Assembly (NCBI GenBank): GCA_019113295.1
Contig: DXHR01000022.1
Coordinates: forward strand, 1 to 41,113
Direction: 5' to 3'
DNA: 41,113 bases
Source of the DNA: Candidatus Salinicoccus stercoripullorum
GTDB taxonomy: Bacteria; Bacillota; Bacilli; Staphylococcales; Salinicoccaceae
Every line of letters begins with the position of its first letter. The first letter of the stretch is position 1. The notes beneath the pieces were generated by a model. That model saw nothing but the letters and a program-made list of their open reading frames with translations. It ran no database searches and had not been told where the DNA came from. The translations under genes were made by a program, and so were the position numbers. Below are positions 7,485 through 19,487 of the stretch, piece after piece.

Positions 7485-7500
7485 CTGCCTCACCTGCCTG

Positions 7501-8214
7501 TCATTTTAATGGCGATTTATTCGGCGTACCCGGTTTTCTCGGATACTTTTTCGGTGTCTTGTGTTTTTTTTCTATATCCATTATATACCGTTCGCTGTCC
7601 TCTTCGGGAAGCACGAAACTGTAGGTCTCCCGCACCCGGCCGCCGAGCAGATTGAGCGCAAAACTGCTCTCGTCCAGCTCCTCAAGCCCTCTTTTGCCTT
7701 TCAGCACTATGAAGCTTCCACCGGTCCGGACCAGTGGAAGACAGAGTTCGGCGAGGACATTCAGCTGTGCAACCGCACGTGCTGTCACGATATCAAAATT
7801 GTGGCGCTGTGCGCCCTGTCCGAATGTCTCTGCCCGGTCGTGGATGAGATGCATCCTGTCGAGATCCAGATTTGCCGACAGTTCATTGAGGAAGCGGATG
7901 CGTTTGTTGAGCGAATCGACGATTGTGACTTTCAGATCCGGGCGGATGATTTTCATCGGTATGCTCGGAAAACCCGCTCCCGCACCTACATCGCATATGT
8001 CCGCATCCCGCTTGATATCGATTTTGAACAGCGGTGTCAGGGAGTCGTAGAAATGCTTCAGATACACTTCCTCTTCCCCTGTCACGGCGGTCAGGTTGAT
8101 CTTTTCATTCCATTCCACCAGCATCTCGAAATATGTCCTGAACTGGCTGATCTGGTGCTGTGTGAGCTCGATGCCCTGTGCTCTGAGTGCCTCTATGAAT
8201 TGTTGTTCTGTCAT
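7501..8214 (-). CDS. rsmG: 16S rRNA (guanine527-N7)-methyltransferase RsmG (GidB)
   Basis: RsmG uses S-adenosylmethionine to methylate G527 of 16S rRNA in the decoding region; loss gives low-level streptomycin resistance in other bacteria. The 237-residue product has the Rossmann motif [17 protein letters not shown] (about residues 69-85), then a conserved [12 protein letters not shown] segment and a basic C-terminal tail rich in Lys and Pro. The ATG overlaps the mnmG stop by four bases (ATGA), so translation is coupled. The order mnmE-mnmG-rsmG is standard in Firmicutes. Confidence 0.96.
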   Translation of the reverse strand: MTEQQFIEALRAQGIELTQHQISQFRTYFEMLVEWNEKINLTAVTGEEEVYLKHFYDSLTPLFKIDIKRDADICDVGAGAGFPSIPMKIIRPDLKVTIVDSLNKRIRFLNELSANLDLDRMHLIHDRAETFGQGAQRHNFDIVTARAVAQLNVLAELCLPLVRTGGSFIVLKGKRGLEELDESSFALNLLGGRVRETYSFVLPEEDSERYIMDIEKKHKTPKKYPRKPGTPNKSPLK

Positions 8215-10094
8215 GCGTTTACCCTTTTGATGTTGCCTTGCTCGATATAGACGAGGAGTATGGAGACATCTGCCGGGTTCACGCCCGAAATCCTGGATGC
8301 CTGTGCGATGTCCAGCGGCTTGACTTTCTTCAGCTTATCAAGTGCCTCGGTCGCCAGGGAGTGCACCGCATCGTAATCGATATCCGCAGGGATCTTCTTT
8401 TTCTCCATGCGTTTCATCTTCTCGACCTGGGCGAGGGATTTGGCGATATAGCCATCATACTTCGTCTGGATTTCAACCTGTTCGCATTCTTCTTTGGAAA
8501 TCACGATGTCCTCTGCCAGAATATCCATGATGGACTCATAGTCCATCTCCGGACGTTTGAGCAGATCGAATGCAAGGATGCCGTCCTTCAGCAGCGTGCC
8601 GCCTCTTGAACCGATTACAGACTGCGCTCTTTCATTCGGCTTTATGCGGACGTTCTTAAGACGGTCGATTTCCGCTTCGATATTCTGTTTCTTCACAAGG
8701 TATGCATCGTAGCGCGCGTCCCCGATCAGGCCGGTTTCATGGCCTTTTTCAGTCAGGCGGAGGTCCGCGTTGTCGTGACGGAGCAGCAGCCGGTGTTCCG
8801 CTCTGGATGTCAGCAGGCGGTAGGGTTCATTCGTCCCTTTAGTGACAAGATCATCGATCAGTACGCCGATGTAGGCGTCGGAACGGCTCAGGATGAGCGG
8901 TTCCTCGCCGAGCAGTTTGGCTGCAGCATTGATGCCGGCGATGAGGCCCTGACCAGCCGCCTCTTCATAACCGCTTGTACCGTTGATCTGGCCGGCGGTA
9001 AAGAGGTTCTCTATTTTCTTCGTCTCAAGTGAAGGCCACAGCTGCGTCGGTACCAGTGCATCGTACTCGATGGCATAGCCGGAACGCATCATGCGCGCGT
9101 TTTCAAGCCCCGGCACGGAAGCAAGCATCTCACGCTGGACATTTTCAGGCATGCTTGTGGAAAGCCCCTGTACATAAACTTCTTTCGTCCCCCTGCCCTC
9201 AGGTTCAAGGAAAATCTGATGGCGCGGCTTATCGTTGAAGCGCACAATCTTATCTTCGATTGAAGGGCAGTAGCGCGGACCGGTGCCTACGATATTCCCG
9301 GAATACATTGCTGAAAGATGCAGATTGTCATTGATGATCTGGTGTGTATTCTCTGAAGTGTACGTCAGCCAGCATGGCAGCTGGTCCATGATGTACTCTG
9401 TGGTCTCGAAGCTGAATGCCCGTGGTACATCATCTCCCGGCTGGATTTCAGTTTTCGAATAGTCGATGGAATCCGAGTTGACACGCGGCGGCGTACCCGT
9501 TTTGAAACGGACGATATCGAATCCAAGCTGCTTCAGCTGATCGGCAAGCGGCACGGAAGGCATCTGGTGGTTCGGACCACTGGAGTATTTCAGATCCCCG
9601 AGAATGATTTCTCCGCGCAGAAATGTGCCCGTCGTAACGATGACCGCTCCGGCTTCGTAGGTTGTGCCGATATTCGTTTTCACACCTTTGACGACGTCAT
9701 CCTCCACGATGATTTCATCAACCATGCCCTGCAGGATATCCAGGTTCGGTTCATCCTCGAGCACGCGTTTCATCTCCTGCTGATAGAGCGTCTTGTCCGC
9801 CTGTGCACGGAGTGCACGCACTGCAGGCCCTTTCCCGGTGTTCAACATTCTCATCTGTATGTGTGTCTTATCTATTACTTTAGCCATCTGTCCGCCGAGT
9901 GCGTCAACTTCCCTGACGACGATACCTTTGGCCGGACCGCCGACAGACGGATTACATGGCATGAATGCAATATTGTCCAGGTTAATGGTCAGCATCAATG
10001 TTTTAAGACCTTTGCGTGCAGAAGCGAGCCCCGCTTCGACTCCAGCATGTCCTGCGCCAATGACCACAACATCGTATTTCATATTTCCTGTCAT
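8211..10094 (-). CDS. mnmG: tRNA uridine-34 modification enzyme MnmG (GidA)
   Basis: MnmG is an FAD enzyme that works with MnmE to add a carboxymethylaminomethyl group to the wobble uridine (U34) of certain tRNAs. The 627-residue product has the N-terminal dinucleotide motif [12 protein letters not shown], followed by [30 protein letters not shown] and the C-terminal helical MnmE-binding domain with [16 protein letters not shown] chose ATG 10092-10094 because GAGGAGG is 6 bases upstream; an upstream TTG would lie inside the mnmE end. Length is normal. It is coupled by overlap to rsmG. Confidence 0.96.
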   Translation of the reverse strand: MTGNMKYDVVVIGAGHAGVEAGLASARKGLKTLMLTINLDNIAFMPCNPSVGGPAKGIVVREVDALGGQMAKVIDKTHIQMRMLNTGKGPAVRALRAQADKTLYQQEMKRVLEDEPNLDILQGMVDEIIVEDDVVKGVKTNIGTTYEAGAVIVTTGTFLRGEIILGDLKYSSGPNHQMPSVPLADQLKQLGFDIVRFKTGTPPRVNSDSIDYSKTEIQPGDDVPRAFSFETTEYIMDQLPCWLTYTSENTHQIINDNLHLSAMYSGNIVGTGPRYCPSIEDKIVRFNDKPRHQIFLEPEGRGTKEVYVQGLSTSMPENVQREMLASVPGLENARMMRSGYAIEYDALVPTQLWPSLETKKIENLFTAGQINGTSGYEEAAGQGLIAGINAAAKLLGEEPLILSRSDAYIGVLIDDLVTKGTNEPYRLLTSRAEHRLLLRHDNADLRLTEKGHETGLIGDARYDAYLVKKQNIEAEIDRLKNVRIKPNERAQSVIGSRGGTLLKDGILAFDLLKRPEMDYESIMDILAEDIVISKEECEQVEIQTKYDGYIAKSLAQVEKMKRMEKKKIPADIDYDAVHSLATEALDKLKKVKPLDIAQASRISGVNPADVSILLVYIEQGNIKRVNA

Positions 10095-10107
10095 AGTTTT
10101 CCTCCTC

Positions 10108-11487
10108 TTATTTTCCAAGACAGAACTGGCTGAAGAGCTGGTCGATCAGCTGTTCGCTGACATCTTCACCAATGACTTCCCCAAGCAGTTCCCATGTTTT
10201 GACAAGGTCGATCTGTATGATATCGACCGGTACGTCCATCTCCGCTGATTCAATTGCGTCCGTGATTGCCCGCTTCGCGTCTTCCAGCAGGCCGATGTGC
10301 CTGTTGTTGGATACATAAGTCGAATCCGTGGACTGGATGCTTCCTTCAAAAAACAGTTCAGCAATCCTGTCCTCCAGGTCATCGACGCCCGTGCTGTTTA
10401 TGATTGATGTCCCGACGACAGCCATGTCCGGGTAGCGCCTGCCCAGATCTTCTGTATCAAACTTCGTTTCGAGATCGAGTTTATTCACAATGACGATCAC
10501 TTTCTGGTCGGATACGGAATCAAGTATCTCGATATCCTCATCTGTGAGCGGTTCGTTGTTGTTTACGACATACAGGATCAGTTCGGCCTGGATGAGTGCC
10601 TGACGGCTGCGCTCCACGCCGATCTTCTCGACGATGTCGTCGGTGTCCCTGATTCCCGCAGTATCGACGAGCTTGAGCGGAATGCCGTTGACATTGACGT
10701 ATTCCTCCAAAATGTCCCGCGTTGTTCCGGCGACGTCCGTGACGATCGCCTTGTTGTCCTGGATGAAATAATTGAGGAGTGAACTTTTACCGACATTCGG
10801 TCTGCCGACGATGACGGTGCTCAGACCTTCCCTCAAAATCTTTCCCTGCGAGCTGCTTTTCAGAAGTTTTTCAATCTCTGTTTCCACTTTTTTCGCTTCT
10901 TCCAGAAGAAACGATGTTGTCGCTTCCTCGACATCATCGTATTCCGGATAATCTATATTCACTTCCACCTGGGCAAGGATGTTCAAAATGCTCTGCCTCA
11001 GACTTTCGACGTATGTTTTGAGTCTGCCCTGCATCTGCTGGTTGGCCACCTTGGACGCCTCGGTCGTCTTCGACCTGATGAAGTCCATGACACCTTCAGC
11101 CTGTGAAAGGTCGATTCTTCCATTTAAAAATGCACGTTTTGTAAATTCGCCGGGTTCGGCCATGCGGGCGCCATGCTTCAAAGTGAGCTGGAGCACACGG
11201 TTTACGGTATGGATTCCACCATGGCAATTGATCTCAACTATATCCTCCCTGGTATAGGTCTTCGGCGCGCGCATTACAGCTGCCATGACCTCCTCCACGG
11301 ATTCACCAGTTTCAGGATCAACAATATGGCCGTAATTAATCGTATGGGAATCCACTGACGACAACGGCCCCGCCCCTTTGTAGAGGGTATCGGCGATTTC
11401 CACGGCATCTACGCCTGATAGACGGACAATCGCAATCGCACCTTCACCCACCGGCGTCGAGATACTGGATATAGTTTCTAATTGCAT
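10108..11487 (-). CDS. mnmE: tRNA modification GTPase MnmE (TrmE)
   Basis: MnmE is a potassium-activated GTPase that forms a complex with MnmG to modify U34 of tRNAs. The 459-residue product has the N-terminal folate-binding domain (starting [25 protein letters not shown]) and a helical domain. An inserted G domain follows, with [12 protein letters not shown] (G1), DVAGTTRD (G2), DTAGI (G3) and NKLD (G4). The essential C-terminal CLGK has the catalytic Cys at residue 456. It starts 15 bases after jag and ends just before mnmG. No missing residues are seen. Confidence 0.97.
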   Translation of the reverse strand: MQLETISSISTPVGEGAIAIVRLSGVDAVEIADTLYKGAGPLSSVDSHTINYGHIVDPETGESVEEVMAAVMRAPKTYTREDIVEINCHGGIHTVNRVLQLTLKHGARMAEPGEFTKRAFLNGRIDLSQAEGVMDFIRSKTTEASKVANQQMQGRLKTYVESLRQSILNILAQVEVNIDYPEYDDVEEATTSFLLEEAKKVETEIEKLLKSSSQGKILREGLSTVIVGRPNVGKSSLLNYFIQDNKAIVTDVAGTTRDILEEYVNVNGIPLKLVDTAGIRDTDDIVEKIGVERSRQALIQAELILYVVNNNEPLTDEDIEILDSVSDQKVIVIVNKLDLETKFDTEDLGRRYPDMAVVGTSIINSTGVDDLEDRIAELFFEGSIQSTDSTYVSNNRHIGLLEDAKRAITDAIESAEMDVPVDIIQIDLVKTWELLGEVIGEDVSEQLIDQLFSQFCLGK

Positions 11488-11502
11488 AGTGCAGTACTCC
11501 TT

Positions 11503-12339
11503 TTATTTCTTTTCTATCACTAAATAGCGGTTCGGCTCGGAACCTTCCGAATATGTTTCAATATTTTCAATGTCACTGAGCACACGATGCATGATTTTGC
11601 GTTCGAATGAAGGCATCGGCTCCAGCCTGACCGGGCCATTCGACCTGAGTGCCTTTTTTGACATGTTCATCGCCAGATTCTCGAGCGTCTCCCTGCGCTT
11701 TTCCCTGTAATCTTCGACATCGAGGATGATGATGCCGTAGCTTCTGTGGATGGAATTAAAGTAGTTCTGGGCGACTTCCTGCAGTGCATTCAGCGTTGCG
11801 CCCCGCTTGCCGATCAGTTTGGCGGCCGTCGGCGACTCAATGTCTATGCGGATCTCATTGCCTTTGATATCCGTCCTGCTCGTACCTTCAAGGTTCATAT
11901 CCCTGATGATGCCGTCTATATAATGTTTCGTTTTTTCCGCCGCTTCCCCTTGAAGCACCTTGTTGTCCCTGACGGGGACACCGGTGTCAGAATCATCCGC
12001 AGTCTCTTCTTCAGATGGTTCCGGATCCGTTTCTTCCATAGAAGGACCGGCGTCTTCCGGTGCTGTTTCCGCCGCTTCCTTTTCAGCAGGCGCTTCCGCA
12101 ATGATGCTGTCCTCTTTCTCGTCATCTCTTGAAATGAGCGCCTCTATGGATTCATACATCTTCAGTTCCGGGTTGATGACAGTCAGCCTGACCGCCGCAT
12201 CTTTTTTGCCGAAACCGAGAATTCCGCGCTTTCCTTCATCTTCGACATCTATCCTGATGTCCGATTCGGTTAATTTCAGTTCTTCCAGACCCTTGGCGAT
12301 TGCACGATCGACTGTTTCTTCCCTATAAATCCTGTACAT
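11503..12339 (-). CDS. jag: RNA-binding protein Jag (KhpB/EloR)
   Basis: Jag is a KH/R3H RNA-binding protein that, with KhpA, affects cell elongation and envelope synthesis in Firmicutes. The 278-residue product has an N-terminal Jag domain (about 1-52, ILGFGKKDAAVRL), an acidic Glu/Pro/Ala/Thr-rich linker (about 60-125), a KH domain with the GKRG loop (IGKRGATLNALQ) and a C-terminal R3H domain (YREKRRETLENLA). In Bacillus the gene before jag is yidC/spoIIIJ. Here rnpA is directly upstream, as in staphylococci. The ribosome binding site (GGGGGT) is moderate. Confidence 0.93.
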   Translation of the reverse strand: MYRIYREETVDRAIAKGLEELKLTESDIRIDVEDEGKRGILGFGKKDAAVRLTVINPELKMYESIEALISRDDEKEDSIIAEAPAEKEAAETAPEDAGPSMEETDPEPSEEETADDSDTGVPVRDNKVLQGEAAEKTKHYIDGIIRDMNLEGTSRTDIKGNEIRIDIESPTAAKLIGKRGATLNALQEVAQNYFNSIHRSYGIIILDVEDYREKRRETLENLAMNMSKKALRSNGPVRLEPMPSFERKIMHRVLSDIENIETYSEGSEPNRYLVIEKK

Positions 12340-12355
12340 GGCAGCGACCCCCGTG

Positions 12356-12694
12356 TCATTTTATACATCTCGCGATTTTCAGCACATGCAATAATGATTT
12401 CTCCATCTGATGGTAGTCCATATGGCTGACAGGCTGCCTGGCGATCACGACATATTCCCTCGGGTTGAGTGAATTCTGATGCTTCTGGAAAAATACCCGG
12501 ATGCGCCTTTTGATCTTATTGCGTTTTACGGCGTTCCCTAGCTTTTTGGATACACTGATTCCGAGACGCATATGATCCGTTTCAGGATTGTCTGTCAGGT
12601 AGACTACAAATTGTCTGTTGGCAAAAGATTTTCCTTTTTTGAAGACGAGCTGGAAATCTTTTTCCCTTTTAATTCTGTATCTTTTCTTCATCAT
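12356..12694 (-). CDS. rnpA: Ribonuclease P protein component
   Basis: RnpA is the protein subunit of RNase P, which removes the 5' leader of precursor tRNAs together with the catalytic RNA. The product is 112 residues, or 111 from the next ATG. It has the basic N-terminus KKRYRIKREKDF and the conserved RNR-type motif LGNAVKRNKIKRRIR (about residues 54-68). The start is ambiguous between ATG 12692-12694 and 12689-12691; a TTG immediately before is less likely. A weak GAAAGAG site is 7 bases upstream. A terminator lies between rpmH and this gene, and a separate promoter is visible. Confidence 0.93.
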   Translation of the reverse strand: MMKKRYRIKREKDFQLVFKKGKSFANRQFVVYLTDNPETDHMRLGISVSKKLGNAVKRNKIKRRIRVFFQKHQNSLNPREYVVIARQPVSHMDYHQMEKSLLHVLKIARCIK

Positions 12695-12720
12695 CAATAC
12701 GCTCTTTCATATGATATTCC

Positions 12721-12749
12721 ATTATACAAAATCCGGCGACATTTATAAA
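12721..12749 (-). promoter_or_regulatory. Probable promoter of rnpA
   Basis: On the minus strand there is TTTATA (plus 12744-12749), 17 bases, then TATAAT (plus 12721-12726). It lies between the rpmH terminator and rnpA, so rnpA-jag-mnmE-mnmG-rsmG-noc can be transcribed independently of rpmH. The -35 matches four of six consensus bases. Confidence 0.5.
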
Positions 12750-12766
12750 ATATCCCGCCATATACA

Positions 12767-12796
12767 TAAAAAAAGATCACCTGTTCAGATGATCTT
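12767..12796 (-). terminator. Terminator after rpmH
   Basis: On the minus strand AAGATCA and TGATCTT form a 7-bp stem with a 10-base loop, followed by a long T-run (plus-strand A-run at 12767-12774). It starts a few bases after the rpmH stop and should reduce read-through into rnpA. Confidence 0.7.
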
Positions 12797-12802
12797 GGGG
12801 TA

Positions 12803-12940
12803 TTAGGCTGAAAGAACTTTTCTGCCTTTTCTTCTGCGACGGGCTAAAACTTTACGTCCGTTCTTTGTGCTCATTCTTTTACGGAAACCGTGCACTTTGC
12901 TGTGTTTACGTTTATTTGGCTGGTAAGTACGTTTTGTCAT
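12803..12940 (-). CDS. rpmH: 50S ribosomal protein bL34
   Basis: bL34 is a very small, strongly basic large-subunit protein. The 45-residue product begins [20 protein letters not shown] and ends GRKVLSA, an unmistakable L34 sequence of normal length. GGAGGTG lies about 9 bases before the ATG. As usual in bacteria it is the first gene left of oriC, transcribed away from dnaA. A terminator directly follows, so it is made in excess over rnpA. Confidence 0.97.
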   Translation of the reverse strand: MTKRTYQPNKRKHSKVHGFRKRMSTKNGRKVLARRRRKGRKVLSA

Positions 12941-12976
12941 TTAAAATACACCTCCATGATACTTCTGCCTGTATAT

Positions 12977-12999
12977 AGCTTCTAAATTAAGCTTCTAAA
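12977..12999. repeat. 10-bp direct repeat upstream of rpmH
   Basis: AGCTTCTAAA occurs at 12977-12986 and again at 12990-12999, three bases apart. It lies in the presumed rpmH promoter/leader region at the left edge of oriC. No known regulator site is recognised. Confidence 0.5.
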
Positions 13000-13075
13000 A
13001 TTGTAACTATTAAAGAATAACAGAAACACCCCGTGATTTCAACACAATTTTCACTTTTAATCAACCAAAAGTTGC

Positions 13076-13362
13076 TGTGGATAACTTTAAATTTACACAC
13101 CCATTGTGGATAACAATTTCGGATTTTAAATTTTCCACAGTCTGTACGCCGGATTATCCCCAGATCCACACTTGTGAACAACAGAGTTGTGGATAACTTG
13201 TTAATTTGTGTATATCTCTTCTGGGCTGTTGATATCATACGCTGAATTCGATATAATTCTGTTTACGTAATTGTGGAAAAATGTCCTGTGAGTGAATGTT
13301 ATCCACAGATTGTTGATAACTTGTGGACAGTTATTAAAGTCCGTGGAAAATCTTTATCCACA
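13076..13362. other. oriC: Replication origin oriC, upstream DnaA-box cluster
   Basis: The 460-base gap between rpmH and dnaA has no gene but many DnaA boxes. Exact TTATCCACA boxes are at 13299-13307 and 13354-13362 (plus) and at 13076-13084, 13105-13113 and 13188-13196 (minus). One-mismatch boxes are at 13131-13139, 13154-13162, 13272-13280 and 13311-13319. The cluster surrounds the dnaA promoter, so DnaA probably also represses its own gene. Together with the cluster after dnaA this forms the two-part origin known in Bacillus and Staphylococcus. Gene orientation diverges exactly here. Confidence 0.93.
13229..13257 (+). promoter_or_regulatory. dnaA promoter within oriC
   Basis: TTGATA (13229-13234), a 17-base spacer and TATAAT (13252-13257). 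Transcription would start near 13264, giving a leader of about 135 bases that contains two exact and several near DnaA boxes, consistent with autoregulation. Confidence 0.75.
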
Positions 13363-13400
13363 GCCTGTGATTATGTGAATAAGAAAAGAGGACAAATCTA

Positions 13401-14732
13401 ATGAGCAGTTTAAATGATATATGGAATAATACATTAAAAGGGATAGAAGAACAGATTGCCACCGCCAGCTATTCGACATGGTTCAAGGAAACGACGATGA
13501 CCCATCTTGACAATGACCAGGCTGTCGTCAAAGCTGAATCCCAGTTCCAGCGTGACTGGCTGGAGAAAAACTACAGCCGGCTGATCCAGGAACAGCTGTA
13601 TGAAGTCATGGGGGAAAAGCCGGACATCCATATCGTCACCGAAGATGAACAGTCGAGAGGGATGACGGAAGCTGTTGGAAAGGAACCGGAGGAAACCCCT
13701 GATTTCCCGGTCCATAACCAGCTCAATGTCAACAATACATTCGAAACATTCGTCATCGGCAACGGCAACCGTTTCAGCCACGCCGCTTCACTCGCCGTTG
13801 CTGAGGCGCCGGCCAAAGCGTATAATCCGCTTTTCATATACGGAGGTGTCGGTCTCGGCAAGACGCACCTGATGCATGCCATCGGACATTATGTGCTGGA
13901 GCACAGGCCGAACGCAAAAGTTGCCTACCTGTCCAGTGAAAAATTCACGAATGAGTTCATAAACTCCATCAGGGACAACAAGACCGAATCCTTCAGGAAC
14001 AGGTACAGGAATGTGGATGTACTGCTGATTGACGATATACAATTCCTCGCCGGAAAGGAATCGACACAGGAGGAATTCTTCCATACGTTCAATGCACTGC
14101 ATGAGGACAACAAGCAGATCGTCATTTCGAGCGACCGTACACCAAAGGAGATTCCGACTCTCGAGGACAGGCTGAGATCCCGCTTTGAATGGGGCCTTAT
14201 CACCGATATCACGCCGCCCGACCTCGAAACACGCATTGCGATACTGCGCAAAAAATGCGAAGAGGAAGAAGTGGAAATCCCGAATGAGGCGATGATCTAT
14301 ATCGCAAACCATATTCAGACAAATATACGCGAACTGGAAGGTGCGCTCACGCGTGTGGCAGCCTACTCGAAACTGGTGAACCAGCCGCTGACACCGGAAA
14401 TGGTCTCAGAAGCCTTGAAAGATCTTGTCACCCAGTCCAGTTCAAAGAAGATCACCGTCACCAGCATACAGGAAGCTGTCGCGGACTTCTACGGCATCCA
14501 GATCGAAGAATTCTCATCCAAAAAACGCACAAAATCCATCGCTTTCCCGAGGCAGATCGCAATGTATCTCGCCCGTGAACTGACCGACTACTCACTGCCG
14601 AAAATCGGCGAAGTTTTCGGCGGACGGGACCACTCCACCGTCATCCATGCGCATGAAAAGATTTCCAAAATGCTGAATCAGGATGAAATTTTCAAGCAGG
14701 AGCTGGAGCAGATAGAAAATAAGATCAGCTGA
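13401..14732 (+). CDS. dnaA: Chromosomal replication initiator DnaA
   Basis: DnaA is an AAA+ ATPase that binds DnaA boxes, opens oriC and loads the helicase. The 443-residue product has domain I (residues 1 to about 80, WFKETTM), a short variable domain II, the AAA+ domain III with Walker A GGVGLGKT (148-155, Lys154) and Walker [10 protein letters not shown] (Asp211-Asp212), and domain IV with the box-reading helix-turn-helix signature [17 protein letters not shown] precedes the ATG. It is flanked on both sides by box clusters. Length is close to Bacillus and Staphylococcus homologues. Confidence 0.98.
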   Translation: MSSLNDIWNNTLKGIEEQIATASYSTWFKETTMTHLDNDQAVVKAESQFQRDWLEKNYSRLIQEQLYEVMGEKPDIHIVTEDEQSRGMTEAVGKEPEETPDFPVHNQLNVNNTFETFVIGNGNRFSHAASLAVAEAPAKAYNPLFIYGGVGLGKTHLMHAIGHYVLEHRPNAKVAYLSSEKFTNEFINSIRDNKTESFRNRYRNVDVLLIDDIQFLAGKESTQEEFFHTFNALHEDNKQIVISSDRTPKEIPTLEDRLRSRFEWGLITDITPPDLETRIAILRKKCEEEEVEIPNEAMIYIANHIQTNIRELEGALTRVAAYSKLVNQPLTPEMVSEALKDLVTQSSSKKITVTSIQEAVADFYGIQIEEFSSKKRTKSIAFPRQIAMYLARELTDYSLPKIGEVFGGRDHSTVIHAHEKISKMLNQDEIFKQELEQIENKIS

Positions 14733-14745
14733 CAGATGTGAACAA

Positions 14746-14882
14746 TGTGGATAAATGTTACACTGGAGCCAACAGATTATGCACATGTGGATAACTCACC
14801 CCGCAAAGGTCCTGCCGACTTATCCACAAATCCACAGGACCTACTGTTATTATTACTTTATTTAATTATCAATATATATAAT
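14746..14882. other. oriC: oriC downstream part: DnaA boxes, DnaA-trios and AT-rich unwinding region
   Basis: Between dnaA and dnaN, exact boxes lie at 14746-14754 and 14786-14794 (minus) and 14820-14828 (plus). A two-mismatch box, AAATCCACA, follows at 14828-14836, then the short GC patch GGAC. Next come triplets CTA CTG TTA TTA TTA CTT from 14841, and AT-rich DNA up to the dnaN ribosome binding site. Tandem boxes, a GC patch and CTA/TTA triplets are the order described for the basal unwinding system of Bacillus, so strand opening probably begins here. Confidence 0.85.
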
Positions 14883-14898
14883 AAGGAGTCATTATCAT

Positions 14899-16032
14899 AT
14901 GAAAATCAGCATTAACCGCCAGTATTTCATTGAACAATTGAATCATTGTCTCAAAGCGATATCACCAAGAACAACATTGCCCATCCTGAATGGTATAAAA
15001 CTGGAAGTGAAAGACAATCAGCTGCTCCTGACAGGGAGTGATTCAGAGATATCCATAGAAATCACAATACCTGCGGAAATTGATAATGAAGAAATCCTGG
15101 AAATTAATGAACCCGGTGCTGTCGTATTGTCCGGCAGGTTCTTTGTCGACATCATCAAAAAACTCTCCGGTGATTTTGTACAGCTCGAAACAAACGATTC
15201 ATACCAGACAAAAATCACTGCTTCAAAATCTGAATTCAACCTGAGCGGCAATGATCCGGACCAGTACCCCCTCCTGCCGGAAGTGAATGATGAGGAAAGC
15301 ATCGTACTGAAATCCACAGTACTCAAAACGATCATCAACCAGACCAACTTTGCGGTTTCCATGTCGGAAACACGTCCTGTCTTAACAGGCGTGAACTGGC
15401 AGTTCAATGAGGAAGGCATAAAATTCACAGCGACGGATTCACACAGGCTCGCGCTCCGGAAACTCAACGGGGAACAGTTTTCCATGGGGACCATGAATGC
15501 AATCATCCCCGGCAAATCGCTGTCCGAACTTAATAAGATCATTAATGATTCAGATGATGAAGTGGAAATCCATTTCTCACAGAACCAGGTGCTGTTCAGC
15601 TACGGGAACATGCGCTTCATCTCAAGGCTGCTTGAAGGGAACTATCCGGACACTTCAAGGCTGTTCCCTGAAAACTACGAAACGAAGGTCACTGTGGACA
15701 ACTCGGGCTTCTATCATGCGATCGACCGCGTCTCCCTGCTGGCACGGGAAGGTGGCAACAACGTGATACGCATGACTGTGGAGGACGGCAGCGTTGAACT
15801 GTCCTCCAACTCTCCGGAAGTCGGCACGGTTAATGAAGATGTGAATACAAACGGCGTAGAGGGTGAAGGGCTCAAGATCTCCTTCAACTCCAAATACATG
15901 ATGGATGCACTGAAAGCCGTCAATGATGACGAAGTGACGATCGATTTCTTCGGTACGATGCGCCCGTTTACACTGAGCGCTGCGAATTCCGATGAAGTCA
16001 TCCAACTGATCCTGCCGATCCGTACGTATTAG
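14899..16032 (+). CDS. dnaN: DNA polymerase III sliding clamp (beta subunit)
   Basis: DnaN forms a ring dimer around DNA that tethers polymerase III and many repair enzymes. The 377-residue product starts MKISINRQYFIEQLNHCLKAIS, shows three repeated clamp domains with no internal break, and ends QLILPIRTY, the conserved C-terminus. AAGGAG lies 10 bases before the ATG. It follows the oriC unwinding region and is probably co-transcribed with dnaA. A strong terminator follows, separating it from yaaA-recF. Confidence 0.98.
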   Translation: MKISINRQYFIEQLNHCLKAISPRTTLPILNGIKLEVKDNQLLLTGSDSEISIEITIPAEIDNEEILEINEPGAVVLSGRFFVDIIKKLSGDFVQLETNDSYQTKITASKSEFNLSGNDPDQYPLLPEVNDEESIVLKSTVLKTIINQTNFAVSMSETRPVLTGVNWQFNEEGIKFTATDSHRLALRKLNGEQFSMGTMNAIIPGKSLSELNKIINDSDDEVEIHFSQNQVLFSYGNMRFISRLLEGNYPDTSRLFPENYETKVTVDNSGFYHAIDRVSLLAREGGNNVIRMTVEDGSVELSSNSPEVGTVNEDVNTNGVEGEGLKISFNSKYMMDALKAVNDDEVTIDFFGTMRPFTLSAANSDEVIQLILPIRTY

Positions 16033-16052
16033 GGATAAAAATCTTATAAATG

Positions 16053-16101
16053 GCGACTGGGCCCCAGAAATTTAAAAACAGGGCTTCTCAGTCGCTTTTT
16101 T
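16053..16101 (+). terminator. Terminator after dnaN
   Basis: GCGACTG (16053-16059) pairs with CAGTCGC (16089-16095), with an inner GCCC/GGGC stem, followed by six Ts. It ends the dnaA-dnaN transcript. Confidence 0.8.
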
Positions 16102-16225
16102 ATTTTCAAAGGGGAAAACACTAAAATGCACATAAAACGCTCTGAAGGCTTTATTTGCCCTTCTGGAGTGAAATTTATCCAAAAATGTAGTATAATATAG
16201 AAGTGAGAGTTAGGAGGAAGAGTGA

Positions 16226-16437
16226 ATGGAAAGTATCCAATTCGATGAAATCATTACGCTGGGTCAGTTCCTTAAGCATGAAGGAATAATCGGTACAGGC
16301 GGGGAAGCGAAATGGTTCCTCCAGGAAAATGAAGTGTTCCTGAACGGCGAGCCTGAGAACCGCAGAGGCAGGAAGCTTCACGACGGCGATGAACTGGATC
16401 TCGGGAATTGTGGACATTACAGGATAGAATATCCGAA

Positions 16438-16441
<4 letters not shown>
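16226..16441 (+). CDS. yaaA: S4-domain RNA-binding protein YaaA
   Basis: This small RNA-binding protein always lies between dnaN and recF in Firmicutes and is implicated in ribosome assembly in Bacillus. The 71-residue product has the S4 fold (ITLGQFLKHEGIIGTGGEAKWFL, then VFLNGEPENRRGRKLHDGDEL). It has a good ribosome binding site, and a TATAAT at 16191-16196 with a weak -35 suggests its own promoter after the dnaN terminator. The stop overlaps the recF start by four bases (ATGA), so recF translation is coupled. Confidence 0.93.
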
Positions 16442-19469
<3,028 letters not shown>

Positions 19470-19487
19470 AGATGGAGGTAAATATGA

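Noticed and set aside
14877-14882. TATAAT before dnaN as a promoter
   Set aside because: It is 1 base from the ribosome binding site and would start transcription after it. It is more likely part of the AT-rich unwinding region.
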